Source: Acephala macrosclerotiorum | Taxonomy: Eukaryota > Ascomycota > Leotiomycetes > Helotiales > Mollisiaceae | DNA: 64,000 nt | Direction: 5' to 3' | NCBI GenBank assembly: GCA_014904845.1 | Contig: MU119255.1 | Location: forward strand, 62,001 to 126,000 | Position numbers and translations under genes: made by a program | In this document: positions 33,470 through 46,000 of the stretch, in pieces | Layout: the number at the start of each line of letters is the position of its first letter | Numbering within the stretch: position 1 is the first letter of the stretch | The notes under the pieces: model-generated | The model's input: the letters and a program-made list of their open reading frames with translations, nothing else | What the model was told of the DNA's origin: nothing | Databases searched by the model: none

Positions 33470-34750
33470 TTACTTTCCTGGGTTTTGGGCGACAAATGCA
33501 ACTCCCTTTTCGATGTTCTGTAAAACGCGTGTTAGTAAACCATCAATGGTGTAAATGGTCGAATGTAATAGACATACCTTCTTCAAGTCCGCCAAGCAAG
33601 CATCCAAGAGGGTCTGTTCCTCTGCGGTGATCTTTCCAACATCATGGATCTTCTCAACACCGTTGGGGCCGAGCTCAACTTTACTGGCGAAGAAATCGAT
33701 GCCTTGGTCCTTGTACAATGGGCTGTCAACGAAAGTTGGCTCAATAACGCCCTTCTCGCCTTGTGCAGCCTTCAACAAGCTCTCGGCGAAACGAGCACCA
33801 GCCATAGCCATGGAGAGAGTAGCAGATCCAGCACCATCCTTAGCCTTAACGACCTCATCACCGCCGAATTGAACACGGTTCAGGAGATCTGCATCACCAA
33901 CAAGATCTGGATGTGAAGATTGTGAGAAGAGAGGAACGATGGTAACGCCGGAGTGACCGCCAACAACGGTGATGTTCTCATCTCTTGGGTCGGTGTTCTT
34001 GATCTCGGAGACGAATCGGGAGGCACGAACGACATCGAGGGTGGTGACACCGAAGAGACGCTTGGGGTTGTAGACTCCCTTTGCCTTCAAGATCTCAGCG
34101 ACGATTGGGACGGTGCTGTTGACTGGGTTCGAGATGACGAGGATGTTGGCATCTGGGGCAGACTCGGCAACGGCCTTTGCGAGGTCGCGGACGATGGAAG
34201 CATTGGTGTTGAAAAGATCGTCACGGGTCATTCCTGGCTTGCGAGGAACACCAGCTGGGATGAGAACGATTTCGGCGCCCTTGAGAGCAGCTGCGAGTCC
34301 GCTTGGTGTTGGGTCGTATCCGGTAACCTTGCTCTTAGTGTTAATGTGGCTGACATCGGCAGCAACACCTGAATCGCGTCAATGAGAGTTTCCTCCACAT
34401 ATAACGTCCTACCCACCTGGTGCCAATCGGATATCGTAGAGAGCGAGGTCTGTAACGCGAGGGTTGAGCTTGCAGAGGAGGGACAATGGCTGTGAGCGGT
34501 TAGCCTAGCTTCATTATCAATATAGCTCTTTGTCATACCTGTCCAATTCCACCTGCAGCACCGAGAATGGTAACCTTTGACAACTATAGTGCGCAGAACG
34601 TCAGCAACTATCAATTGAGCTGTTCCTGCTGCAGGACCACATTGCTGGAGATAGCTCGCGAGATGTTGGGATCGGTCTTACGTCTCTCGCGGAAGCTGAG
34701 AAGGCTCTGGTTTGGGCAATGCCCGTGAATGCTCTGCGCGTGGCAAACAT
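33470..34750 (-). CDS. mdh1: Malate dehydrogenase, mitochondrial
   Basis: Five exons: 34750-34682, 34583-34539, 34489-34417, 34368-33578 and 33517-33470, giving 341 residues with all phases consistent. The N-terminus ([20 protein letters not shown]) is an Arg/Ser/Ala amphipathic presequence of mitochondrial type. NAD binding is shown by [11 protein letters not shown], substrate-arginine regions by [11 protein letters not shown] and by the helix containing RASRFVSEI, and the catalytic His by [13 protein letters not shown]. The C-terminus is AQNPGK with no peroxisomal SKL, so this is the matrix TCA-cycle enzyme converting malate to oxaloacetate with NAD. The early small exons (69, 45 and 73 nt) are typical of the ascomycete gene. 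Nothing odd is seen. Confidence 0.95.
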
Positions 34751-35694
34751 GATGTGATGTGTGATATGAAGAGAGAGAGGAGAGATGTAGAATTGGCTAT
34801 GGAGAGGTCGGACGGATGGCTTTTCGAGAAGAGGAGCTGAGAGAATTTTGAGCTAAACACGGGCATCGGAACTTGTCGCTAGAACAAAGTGGGTCAAGCC
34901 TCACTCCTTACGCTAGGGCGTTTATAGACTAGATTGTTTACATAATTGAAAGACTTCAACTTCGTCGACTTCTCTTTCTAACAGCGATCATTATTTTGTC
35001 TCTTGCATGTCAGTTATTGCTTTGGCTTACCTCAAAAGAACTTCCCCAAAATATCTGAGCATGATGCAAGGCTAGGAAAACCTTGTACCCGTGCCTCGGC
35101 TCCTTCGGAGTACTTCCTTCCTCAACTTCCCGTCACTTCCTTTAATGGCAGCATGCTGAAAATGCATTCCTGTGCAAAACAAGTTTGCAGTTTCATTTTG
35201 GACATACAGTTTGTTGTTATACTTCATAGCAATTTCTTTATTAATCAATATACATTGCTCACTTCAGTTCCCGTTCAGAACCAAGTTTGATTCATTCAAT
35301 CCATTTATCAAGGCAGCCGGAACCACCAATTTTCTATTGCGAGGAATATTGGTATGTAAAGAAGATAAAAGACAATTTTCAAGTGAAGGTTGAACAGGTC
35401 GCGAGGTAGAGTGCTTCAAACCTCCATATGTTTCCTCTTACCTCCACCAATCACATGGGAGTTTGAGAAGATTAGAATCTTTTTCATACTGCTTGATGCT
35501 TGCTCAGAGCTCTGTCATATCAAATTGAACTGGTGATGTGTCTAGCACGCCAAATTTGGATCACGGGCAACGATGTATTGAGTGCCTCATGTATTCCTAA
35601 ACGTCAAGGTTTCTGCTCTGTCTTCGCACATGCTCTAAGCTAGACATACGGCACCTGGGGAAGGAGCTCGAGCGGAGATCCGGGCAGCATTAGT
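34751..35694. other. Intergenic, AT-rich
   Basis: 0.9 kb upstream of malate dehydrogenase. No coding sequence recognised. Confidence 0.5.
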
Positions 35695-36452
35695 TCATTC
35701 TCTCGCATACCGATCCGAAGAAACTTGCCGCCAACGCCTGCGCCTGATCGTCCTCATCGTTGCCATTTCTGTCGCTAGAACTTGAACTTGAAGAATCGTC
35801 CAGGTCCAGGTGAGATGGGCTTGGTGGTCCCCGAGCAAGTGCTGCAGGGATACACGACCACCAAAAGAATCTCCGGGCATGGCAAGCGAGTACGCAGCAA
35901 GACTCTTCAACAACTCCTTCTTCGCCCTGATCTTATCACCACTTCTCGCCTTGCCTTGCTTCAACACTAAAGTTGCCATACCTGAACGCTTAGCCATTCC
36001 GTCGTCATCAGAGATCTCTCGGTAGATCTTCAGAGCCTTGGCCGCATAATGATAGCCTCTTTCCGCCACGTTGCTAGCATCATACTCATACGCAGTCCCA
36101 AGCAGAACTCTTGCACCAGCTTCATGAAGCTTATTCACAGCAGTATCATTCATTTGCGCCACGAGGACGTGACAGATCATGTAGCATTTATTCTTCTTTC
36201 CTTCCAGAAACAGACATTGGGCCTTCGCGAGCTATGCTTGGTGGTCTTCGATCGCGACCCTGTGGAGCAAGGAGATGACGCGTGCTAACCTGCGAGTAGA
36301 TAATGTGGCCAGAGTCCACGAAATGTAGTCTACGGAAGTGTTTGCTGGGAATCTGACTCAGAATTCATAGGGGTGGCCAAGGAATCGAAGAGGGGAAAGG
36401 AGGGAATGGTTGGCTTTTGTCTGGCGATCGAGGAGGTGACATCAGCATTCAT
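35695..36452 (-). pseudogene. Helical-repeat (TPR-like) hypothetical, probably broken
   Basis: The start ATG at 36452 gives MNADVTSSIARQKPTIPSF. A short intron (GTAGAC to CTCGCAG, about 46 nt, near 36,328-36,284) joins in phase 2 to LARVISLLHRVAIEDHQA. The same frame then has a TAG at 36234-36232 and continues LAKAQCLFLEGKKNKCYMI to a stop at 35695. The alternating helices (GYHYAAKALKIYREISDDDG and similar) look like a TPR-type helical repeat; this is a guess from pattern. The stop sits where Gln is expected, which fits CAG-to-TAG. An alternative splice (GTTAGC donor at about 36,288 to the CATAG acceptor) would avoid the stop but then lacks an in-frame ATG. The C-terminus is Arg-rich and may be out of frame. 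Confidence 0.5.
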
Positions 36453-36896
36453 CGTTGAAAGTATTGATTGTGACTTAGGGGAATCTGGATGATGTTGAGA
36501 ATTGAAGACGCTTCGTTTGAGGTAGGGACAAGAATATAAGTGCCATCGTCTGAAAGAACTGCGTCTAGAACAATCTTGCTTGAGAAGTCTTTATAATAGA
36601 ACTTTCCATTTGTTCAAAGCCAAGCATCAAACCTCCAACATGGGGATGCGTCTGTGCATGGAAGAGCTCCCTTTTTAACCCCTTTGGTCAACAGCCATTT
36701 CTGCGATAAAAAAAACCCCCCTTGTTTTCAGATGGAGGCGGGATACTTAGTGCTCCGATCCTCCCAATTATTCTTTGCATACATTCGTTCGCGCAAATAT
36801 TCTCTGGCATCTCCTAACACGAAAGCTCTTCATTGTTGTAGTCTCGAGGAAATCAGATTCCTTGCCTTTCCATTGGTCACCATCACATCTGGTACT
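36453..36896. other. Intergenic
   Basis: 0.44 kb between two minus-strand genes. No feature seen. Confidence 0.5.
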
Positions 36897-39299
36897 CTAA
36901 GCCTTCACCCAGTCCTCCAACAGAGCAATAATCTTCTTGTCCTTCTTCTCCTCCGCAATATCCATCGCCACATCACCAAACTTATTGCACTCTTCTCTAT
37001 CCGCTCCTGCTTCCAACAAGACTCGCACTGTATTCTCATGTCCATTCGCAGTTGCCAATATCAAAAGCGTATCCTCGTTCTCACCACTCTTCAAATCCTT
37101 GTCTCCGCCTGCCTTGATCAGATCTCGTACCAAAAGATCGTATCCGGATTCCGCAGCGACCGACAATGGTACCCTCCCCTTCTCATCCGCGATATCCTGC
37201 CGTGCTTTCTGCCTGACCAAGAATTGTCCAAGTTTTGTGTATCCATTGAGAATCGCAATCAACAAAGGACTAGCACCTTTTGGATTTCCGCTCTCCTCAA
37301 CAGCATTCACATCCGCCCCTGCCTTGAGCAGCTTCAAAGCAGAAGCTCGATCATCAGCCCGACAAGCATACCTCAATCCCCTTTCCAACCACTTCTTCCT
37401 AGCTTCTTGATCCTCAATCTTAGCTTCAAGAAGTAACTCAATAACTTCATGACATTTATACTTGATCGCATTCGTCAACGGACACCATCCATTCACATCA
37501 CACATCGGATCAGCTCCATGCTCCAAAAGCAATTTCACCATCTCCAGATGCCCGAATAAAGCAGCTTCATTCAACGGCCCACTCCCTTCTCCAACTAATG
37601 TGGGGTCTGCTCCTTTCTCGAGCAAGAATTTAGCCATCTCAAGACCGTTTTCTTTGTACGTCGACTCATCTCGAGATTTCGCTGCATAGCACAGAGGTGA
37701 AATTCCCTGCTTATCCTGAACATTAGGATCCAACTTCCCCATCCCACAAAACAATTTCACGATCTCGAAATGCCCAGCTGAAGCAGCGCCAATGAGAGCT
37801 TGATTCCCCTGAATATGATCATTGATCAAAGCCCCCTCATCAACAAGGAATTTCACCATCTCGATATGTCCTTTCCGAGAGACGCTTTGGAGAGGAGTTT
37901 CATCATACTGGTTTTTAGCGCCGAGATTCACTTCTCGACGTTTCATGATCATTTTGACGATTTCGAGGTGGCCTCCATCGCATGCGATGTTGAAGGCGGA
38001 TTGGGAGTCTGCTTGATTGGTGTAGATTCCGATCTTGTCTTCGTGATCTAGGAGGGTTTCGCATACGGCTACGCTGCCGCCACTTGCTGCCCAGTAGAAG
38101 GGTTTTCCGATGTTGACTCCGGGTGGATTGGGGTTGGCTCCTGAATCGAGGAGAAATGTGACGGCGTCGTGGAGGCCGAAGAGTGCGGAGCGGTGGAGGC
38201 AGGGCCATTCGTTCCAGATTAGTGCATCGGGACTTGCTCCCTGACTGACGAGGCTCTTGATGCCTTCGACGTTTTTGCGTTGTACTTCTTGGGTGAGGAG
38301 GGAGTTGAGTCTGGTTTGGTCTTCTTGCGTGATGAATTTTGGGATGTGAAGGACTTTTCCTAGACCGCTTTCTGCTTCGTTATGTGTGATGAGTATGACT
38401 CCTCCGTATCCACGACAAGGGAGGAATTCCATGATGTCGTTGTAGAGGGTCTTCGACTCATAGTTATCGAGAACCAACAACCACGGATGCCATAGATCAT
38501 TCAGAAAGTCCTTCACAAAACGGATCTTCTCCGCTCGAGACCCGTCCGTCGACCTTCTAATCGTGGCATATATACTCTCGAAACCCAAGCTCAGATTTTC
38601 CAAAGAAGAAGCATCGATCCAGAATACAGTACGAAATTGTCCCAATTCATGGCTCTGATGCACAAACTCCAACACCAGCTGCGTCTTCCCTGTCCCCTTC
38701 TCCCCCGCAACCATCAAAATCGCCGGATTCTTCGTCTTCCCCCAAACCACATCCCTCAACCCCTCCTCCAACCCCACCATCTCCTTCCCCCTCGCCACAA
38801 ACCCCTCAACTCTCTTCTCCCTAACATCAAAGAAAACATCCTCTCCAAACTTCTCCGGCACATCCTTCTCATCAATCACATGATGCAAAATCAAAACCTG
38901 AACATAAGTCTGCAAATTCCTCTCCACCTCCCAAACCCTCTCGTCATACTTCAAACTCGTAAACACCTTCTTCACCCTACTCTTAAAACTCTCCCCTTCC
39001 TTCGGAGTAATCTCAATCACCATCTTTTCGATGGATTTTACTTGTTCCATGCAACCGGAAACCATGCCTTTGAGGGTGCATTTTGTGTCGAAATCGAGGG
39101 ATTGGATTGAAGTTGAGGATTGGATTCGGGAGAGGGCGTTGAGGAGCAAAGGGAGTTGGGTTGAGATTGAGCGGAGGGATTGGGGGACGTCTGAAGGGGA
39201 GGATTTGGAGAATTCTTGGAGCCGGCCGGCGACACTGAGGCCGAATTGGACGAATTGGACGATGGATGAGGCGAGGCCTATGGCGCTCAAAGGGTCCAT
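36897..39299 (-). CDS. NB-ankyrin (NLR-like) receptor, single exon
   Basis: 800 residues, no introns. The N-terminus (about 1-160, opening MDPLSAIGLASSIVQFVQFG) is the helical domain typical at the start of fungal STAND proteins. A nucleotide-binding module follows, with the P-loop AGEKGTGKTQ (about 198-207), Walker B WLLVLDNYE (about 273-281) and a strand VILITHNEA. From about residue 335 to the end there are ten or so ankyrin repeats (for example HLEMVKLLLEHGADP and HENTVRVLLEAGADREE). Fungal NLRs with this layout act in non-self recognition and heterokaryon incompatibility, by nucleotide-driven oligomerisation. That role here is inferred. The NB module is unusually short and I see no winged-helix segment between it and the repeats. 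The reading frame is intact. Confidence 0.88.
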   Translation of the reverse strand: MDPLSAIGLASSIVQFVQFGLSVAGRLQEFSKSSPSDVPQSLRSISTQLPLLLNALSRIQSSTSIQSLDFDTKCTLKGMVSGCMEQVKSIEKMVIEITPKEGESFKSRVKKVFTSLKYDERVWEVERNLQTYVQVLILHHVIDEKDVPEKFGEDVFFDVREKRVEGFVARGKEMVGLEEGLRDVVWGKTKNPAILMVAGEKGTGKTQLVLEFVHQSHELGQFRTVFWIDASSLENLSLGFESIYATIRRSTDGSRAEKIRFVKDFLNDLWHPWLLVLDNYESKTLYNDIMEFLPCRGYGGVILITHNEAESGLGKVLHIPKFITQEDQTRLNSLLTQEVQRKNVEGIKSLVSQGASPDALIWNEWPCLHRSALFGLHDAVTFLLDSGANPNPPGVNIGKPFYWAASGGSVAVCETLLDHEDKIGIYTNQADSQSAFNIACDGGHLEIVKMIMKRREVNLGAKNQYDETPLQSVSRKGHIEMVKFLVDEGALINDHIQGNQALIGAASAGHFEIVKLFCGMGKLDPNVQDKQGISPLCYAAKSRDESTYKENGLEMAKFLLEKGADPTLVGEGSGPLNEAALFGHLEMVKLLLEHGADPMCDVNGWCPLTNAIKYKCHEVIELLLEAKIEDQEARKKWLERGLRYACRADDRASALKLLKAGADVNAVEESGNPKGASPLLIAILNGYTKLGQFLVRQKARQDIADEKGRVPLSVAAESGYDLLVRDLIKAGGDKDLKSGENEDTLLILATANGHENTVRVLLEAGADREECNKFGDVAMDIAEEKKDKKIIALLEDWVKA

Positions 39300-40007
39300 G
39301 ATCGGAAACGTGTGATAGAGTCTATTGATCTGAGCTCAAGATAGGAGTTGAAGTTGAAGTTGCAGGACTTCATTCAGGTTCCGGTGGAAGGTCGTGGACG
39401 ATGGCGGGGTTGTGCCGGTGCCTGCAGCTCGACATTTTAAGCTTGAAACTCTTCTTCAGCTCGGTTGTATCCGAACCTATGGGACGACTGTGAAGACAGA
39501 ATTCGAGGCATTTCCGAGTACCGGGAAATTGGAGAAAGCCTTGTGGCTGCGCCTTGGCGGCAGACGTCCAGCTAAAGGACGCTATGCCGAATTAGGTTGC
39601 CCCTTTTCTCCCGCGAGAGTTCACCCCTGGGGAATTCGGCGATTTCCAACATACTAGATCTCACCGAGCACGTTGAGAATTGAAGGTTTGCACCTTTGTC
39701 GAGGTTAGTCAAGGGTCTATACATCCAGGGCCATTGCGGAGAATGCTTTGCTCTAACCAAGCCCCGAGAACAGCCGAGCACAAGATCAAGGTGAAGATTT
39801 GGGCAATTGAAATCACTGCTCAATTTGTACAATGGACTCTACGATCATTACCTACCCCCGATTTTTCAAACGAACTCAAGACATTCATGAAAACATCAAT
39901 CAAAATACAACCATATCTAAACTCAACTCCTATCCCTCCCTATCGCTTCAACCCAACTTGGTATATCCCAACACATTTACCTTCTTCACGAAACCTTGCA
40001 GACAAAA
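39300..40007. other. Intergenic
   Basis: 0.7 kb containing the promoter of the NB-ankyrin gene. No other feature seen. Confidence 0.5.
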
Positions 40008-43000
40008 TCAGACACTCACAGTAGCTTGCGCCTGGAAACCCACCCCAGCACCACTAGCATACAAATTGAACTGTTTCCTTCCCCCACACATCGCCGTCCC
40101 CGTACTCTTCGCCCCAATACTGCCCGAACAAACATCCGTACAAGCATGTTTCCCATAGAGACTTGTCGCACTAGTCCCCGCATACGCCAACGCCGTTCCA
40201 CCATAACACTCATTATGATACTCTACTGCGAAGTAAGGCAGGATGGTGGGGGTTGGTTTGTTGGCTAGGGATAGGACGTAGGCTTCGCAGAGTTCGGGGG
40301 TTACGGAACTGTTGGCGAAGAGGAGGGGGAGGGCGTGGTTTTTGGTGAGGTCCTGGAAGCAGCCGAGGTGTTGGTAACTGCCTGGGAAGCCGGGGTTGGT
40401 GGTGCCTCCTGAGGGAAGAACGACGGCAGGTGTAGTGCTGGAGAGAAGGGGTGTACTAGTTGGGACATGGTTACCAGAGGTTGTAGTTGCGATGTTGGTT
40501 GAAGGACCGGTGGCTGGTGGAGATGAGGAAGGTACAACGTTGGCTTGGCCAGAAAATGAAGGTGGGATGGCGATTGTGGAAAGGGTTGTAGGGATTGAAG
40601 ATGACGAGGATGCTGCTGTGGACGAGAAAGCAGCAATACCGAAGCCTACTGATGAGGTGCTTGAAGTTGAAGCCAAAGCTGGGTTGAATTGGTACATGTC
40701 GAGCCTGGTTGTTTATCAGTATTTGGCATGGTGATTAAGATTAGTTTTCTCACCTGTTGCTTGCTCCACAGTATTCAGTTGAATTACCTGCGCAAAGCAT
40801 GCTGCAGTCTGTTGCGGGCGCTGGGACACTGCGAAAGGTCAGTTTGAATCTATTGATTTGTGCGTGATCATGCTTACGCCCCAGCAGAGAATTAATTTCC
40901 ACAATAACATTCACGAGCATATTCGACACCGGCATAAGCGTATCCTGCACAGAAAGTCGTACAAGCCTCAACTGTCATTGCATTGGTGGCAAAGCTTGGA
41001 CCAGTCAGAGCGCGAGAAGCAGAGCCTTCGGTATAGCAAGAAAGCCATTGGAAGTCTACAGGTGCGATAGCAACATGAACTGGCGCTGGTGGTGGAGCAT
41101 ACAAAAGTGTGTTCTGGTATGCAGAGAGACGAGCACCTGATTAAAGTTAGCCATGAACTGTAACAAGAATGGATAGACTTACCTGTTCCACAGATCTCAG
41201 AAGAATTACCACCGCAAGCAGCATTGCAGTCTGGTTCTGCTGCGCGGAGAGTCGGAGACAAGGTATAACCACAGTAGCACTCGATGCCATACTCTGTGCC
41301 AAAGTAATTATATCCAGCACAATTTGCGGCGCACATCTCGAGTGTCATCGCGGGGTTGATGAGAATGTTAGAGGGTAGTGTGCGAACATTGCTGACCAAG
41401 TCCGAGAAACAGCCAATGTAGTTGAACGTGCCAACTGTTGGAGGCTCAAGAGGATTGAGTGTAAGTGTAGGTGCTACTGATGACGAAGTCATGGTTGAAG
41501 AAATGCTGGAGCTGAAGCTCGACGATGTAGTAGTGATAGAACTAGAGCTTGAAAGCAGCAGCGAAGAACTTGTACTTGACGAGAGAGTTGACGAGAGGCC
41601 AAGGGTTGAGCTAGTCTGAAGCGAGGAGCTTACGCTGCTAGAAGTGGCTAACTGAGACACACTTGACGACACTGGAATGCTGGAAGAGCTGGACGGGAGC
41701 AAGGAGCTAGAACTGCTTGTTGCCGACAAGGTGTAGAGTTCCAATCGATTTCCAGCACCGCAGTATTCGAGGGAGTTTCCTGGGCAGACGAAATAACAGT
41801 CGGTTACGGGTGCCAATGCGGAAGTGGCATCTAGAGTATTGGCACACCAACCTGAGACATTAGTATGGATGGGTAAAGGTGGCGGGGTAACAAACATTCT
41901 CCACCATATTCAACTCCAAAGTAGGCATATCCAGCGCAATCAGTAGCACACGCTTCAAGAGTCATTCCGGCGTAGTCATAATACACAGCAGCGGGCAGAG
42001 CTCGCACACCATTGCCTTCTGTGTAGCATCCTACAAAATTGTAGGCTCCGACTGTTTGCTTGATACCAAGAGTTGGAGAAGCTGATGTTGAGCTTGAGCT
42101 AGATGTAGTGGATACAATGCTAGAAGAACCCAATGTTGAAGAAGACGAGAGCTGGGAGCTCGACAAGCTAAGTACCGAGGTGGAGGATGGCACTAGGGAA
42201 GATGGAATTGTGCTGGAGCTCAGAACTGTTGAGGAGCTGCTCAGAATGCTGTTGCTTGACACAATGCTTGATAGAGTGCTGGAGCTGCTTAGAGAGCCGC
42301 TGATGGTGAGTGTCGAAGTGCTCAAAACGGAGCTCAAAGCACTGCTGCTGGACAAAACACTTGAGGTGCTGAAGATAGAGCTGCTAACGGTGCTGCTAAC
42401 TGTCATTGTCGAAGAAATGCTTGAGGATCCTGGAACGGAAAATGATGAGAGGATGGATGAACTCAGACTCGAAGACTGCACCAAGCTTGAGGAAGGCAAG
42501 CCCACAGTAGTGAGTGTACTTGAGGAGCTCACAACCGACGAGGACGAAGATGAAGGCCCAACGGACGAAAACGAAGTGGAGGAAGATGATACGCCAGTCG
42601 AAAGGACGCTTGATGAGCTCAGAATTGACGAGGAAGATGCCAGTGTGGACGAGCTATAAATCGAAGGGCTAGTTATCAAGCTACTAGACGTCTTAGATAA
42701 ACTTAACACAAACGAAGACGAAGTTGCCACGACTGAAGAAGACGATGTCGAGATTGCAAGGCTGGTAGTCGATGATACGAACGAGGTCGAGACCGACGAC
42801 GCAGCTGAAATGGTCGAGGGATTGATGATATTCGTATCATAGTAAACATAAATATAACCAAGATTACCACTCGTTCCACCACAAGACTCGCTTGGATCTC
42901 CAACACAAGCAAAGTTGCAATCTTTCTCGGGACTGAACGAGCTAGGATGTGCGATCTTGCTTCCGCACCAACATTGAGTGTGATACTCGGTACCAGCGAA

Positions 43001-46000
43001 GCCGTAGGGTGGGTTGAAGGAGCCGCAGTAGGACATGCATGCTTCGATGGAACTGTTTGCGATGGCGGTTTCTACGGCCAAGTTTCGGGCGGTAGAGTCG
43101 AGATAACAACCGAGATATTGGTAGGTACCGGCGTTGCCTGTCAGGGGACCAACTTCTCTGCTGACGATGGTGGCTGTGATTGAGATAGTCTGAACTCCTA
43201 CAGTCCAGCCATTGGTGTCGAGAAGCCATTGAGCTGTTAGTGGCATGCTGGGATGGTTGGGTTGCAAAGAAGGAGAAATAATTTCGACAGTGCCATATGC
43301 GCAAGCACCAACATCGATGGTTGACCCCTGGCGAAGATCGAGAGCAGGATCGAGTGCCGTCAGGATGGGTCCGGTTGGTGGTGTACTCTGAGTGATGGTG
43401 AGGGCTGAAGCTCCAGTATTACAGAGTTTGATTTGTCGCTGTACGGTTGTTCCACTCGTGATGGTTCCGAAAGCCATGGAGAGACCGCTCAACCAACCAC
43501 CATTGCCATCGGAGATAGAAAGTGCAGCGACGGGAGGGTTCCCAGCAGAGCCGGTGAACAGGATATCTGCTGCCCCGCTGTTGGTAGTGAGAGTGAGAAG
43601 TGATCCCCAGGATCCTACAGCGGTGGCTGTGAATGTCACTGGAATGCTGATCGAGGCGCCAGCCGCGAGGGTAGAACCGACAGCTGGGAAGCCGGAGGCT
43701 GTGAAGCCATTGCCAACAGTTGTGGTAGACTGAACTGATATGGAATTTGAAGGCATTCCGCTGACGTAGGTGTCTTGGTAAGCAAATCCAGTGAAGCTCA
43801 AGGAACTAGCACCGGTGTTTGTGAGAGTCAGTGTTTCAGTGACCGATGTCGAGCTTCTAAGAACGATACCTCCAAAGTCGATCTGTGGTGCACTGACGAC
43901 AAGGTTTCCAGCGGCGACACCGAGAGTGGCTAAAAGTTGAACATCAACGGCCGTTGTTGTTGTACCGGAGACATAGCTAAGTTCAAGTAGAGAACTGACA
44001 AGACCTAGTTTGGCAGTGGGTTGATTGGGACTAAATGCCACGGGGAACGTGAAAGCTGTACCAGCAGCCACCGTTGCAGGCAACGACGAATTTTGGCAAA
44101 CGAAAGATGACAGAGTAGTGGCGCAGTACTTGAGAGTCACAGCACTATTTGCCGTGCAAGAAACTTGAATCGTCTTTGACTGCCCGTCAGTCACAGCGCC
44201 GTAGCTTACTGGACCAGTGCAAGTGACTGGGGCAGCTGTAGCAACAACACCGAGACCGAAGATGGATGCTCCACCGCTCACATATACTCGGCCGTTTCCA
44301 AAAGCGGGTCGGGTGTATTTGGTCAAGCCTCCAAGTGCTGGAATAGTCGTGAATGGCACCATTGTATTGCCAACCGGAACGGCACTATAGGCCAAAAGAC
44401 CCTTGTTTTGGTCGCAGAACCAAACGATACCTGAGCCAGCCTGTCCGTTGAAAGAGGTGACAGTGGGAACACCAACACCTGCTGATACTGCTGGCGATTG
44501 ACCCGCCAAGGTGAAGAGAGGACGTCCAGAGCTGTCCTTGCCGAACTTGTACGCATAGAGATAGCCCGCGGTAGGTGAGAAGTAAATGTAGCCGCCATCG
44601 AGCGGGTAGCTGCCAACACCACTGAACATAGGAGACGAGGCGAGAATCGTCTGAATCACATTGTCGGATCCACCAGGCCCTTGCGCATATCCACCAAGAT
44701 TGTCCGCATTCAGTATGTAAATTTTACCACTCTTCCCGCCGGCAACGATGATACGATCCACGCCGGTGCCGGAGAAAGTTGTAGGATCAAGCATAGCAGA
44801 GCCTGAAGATCCAAAATCTCTGTCGCCTCCATTGAGACTGGAGTACTCATATGGCTCAAAATAATCGTTCTGGCTGAGAGCGCCGGAGTTGGGATCGACA
44901 TTGAAGTTTGCGACAACCTGGTCGAGTGTGGACAGAGGAGTGCGTCCGCTGGCTGGGACGCCTCCGTTTGCTGCTCCCTCGCCGTTGCCGGTAACAAAGT
45001 AGATTTGGTTACCAACGGTAGGCATGCCCATTCCAGTCTGCCAGATACCGGCTTTGCCACCGGATTGTGTTGTGTAGACCAGCGGTTGTGGAGATGGAGC
45101 ACCTATTTATTCTCAGTTCAAGGTGTCCGGAGAGTCGTGTTAGACTATGTACTCACCAGGGGAGGCTTCCATAGCATAGACTTGTGTTGCACCCGTAGTC
45201 TTTGTGACTGAAACCAGCATGCCAGTATAGTTGAAGTTGTCGCAATGACCACCAAATCCACCTATGATCACGTTGCCAACGGTCGTCAAAGCTGGTCTTT
45301 GGAGAGAAGTTCCTCCAAGGAAGTATCTGAAGAGTGTAAGCATTATGAAAGTTGTTAATCCAGAGTGAGCGATTCTTACCGCGTGGGGTCATTGACAGCG
45401 GCATTGCCATCGATGATGACAGGAAAGCCAGTGACATCGGTCAATGAAGGCAGGTGCACAGCATAGAACTTGTATTGTCCTGTGGCAATCAGTACTTCTC
45501 TTGAAGCATTAGATTGAAGGAGACATGCCGGCCAAAGTGTTCACAGGTCCAACAGCGCCTGAATTTGTAGTCAGTGCAGCTCTCACGGTATCGATACAAA
45601 CACTTACCATTTTTGTACCCCTTGGAGAAGAAGTACATGATATCAGTAACGGGGTCAATAATCGGAGTACCGGTGATGCCGACCGTATTCGGTATGTCTC
45701 CACAAGCAGTGTCAACTGACTGGAAGGGAGGGTCGAGTGTCCGACTGTTAACCAGAGTTCCGGTGGCACCATCGAGTAATCTTATGATATTTTGATTTGA
45801 AACTGCAATGACAAGTTCACTTATAGATCCAGTCGGCGTATATACCAACTGCTTGGCATAGAAGACTTCATTAGCATTATAAGTATTTTTCCACAACTGC
45901 CCAAACTGGGTAGAGTTGACGATGGCGGGGTCGATGTTGTGGTTGGGTAGATACCCAGATTGTGCGGGATCCTAGGCGAGGTTAACATCCTTTCGAAGTA

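Noticed and set aside
42060..42659. 199-codon forward frame opposite the Ser-rich stalk of the WSC gene
   Set aside because: Antisense of Ser codons gives Glu/Leu/Val-rich open frames; it is a shadow.
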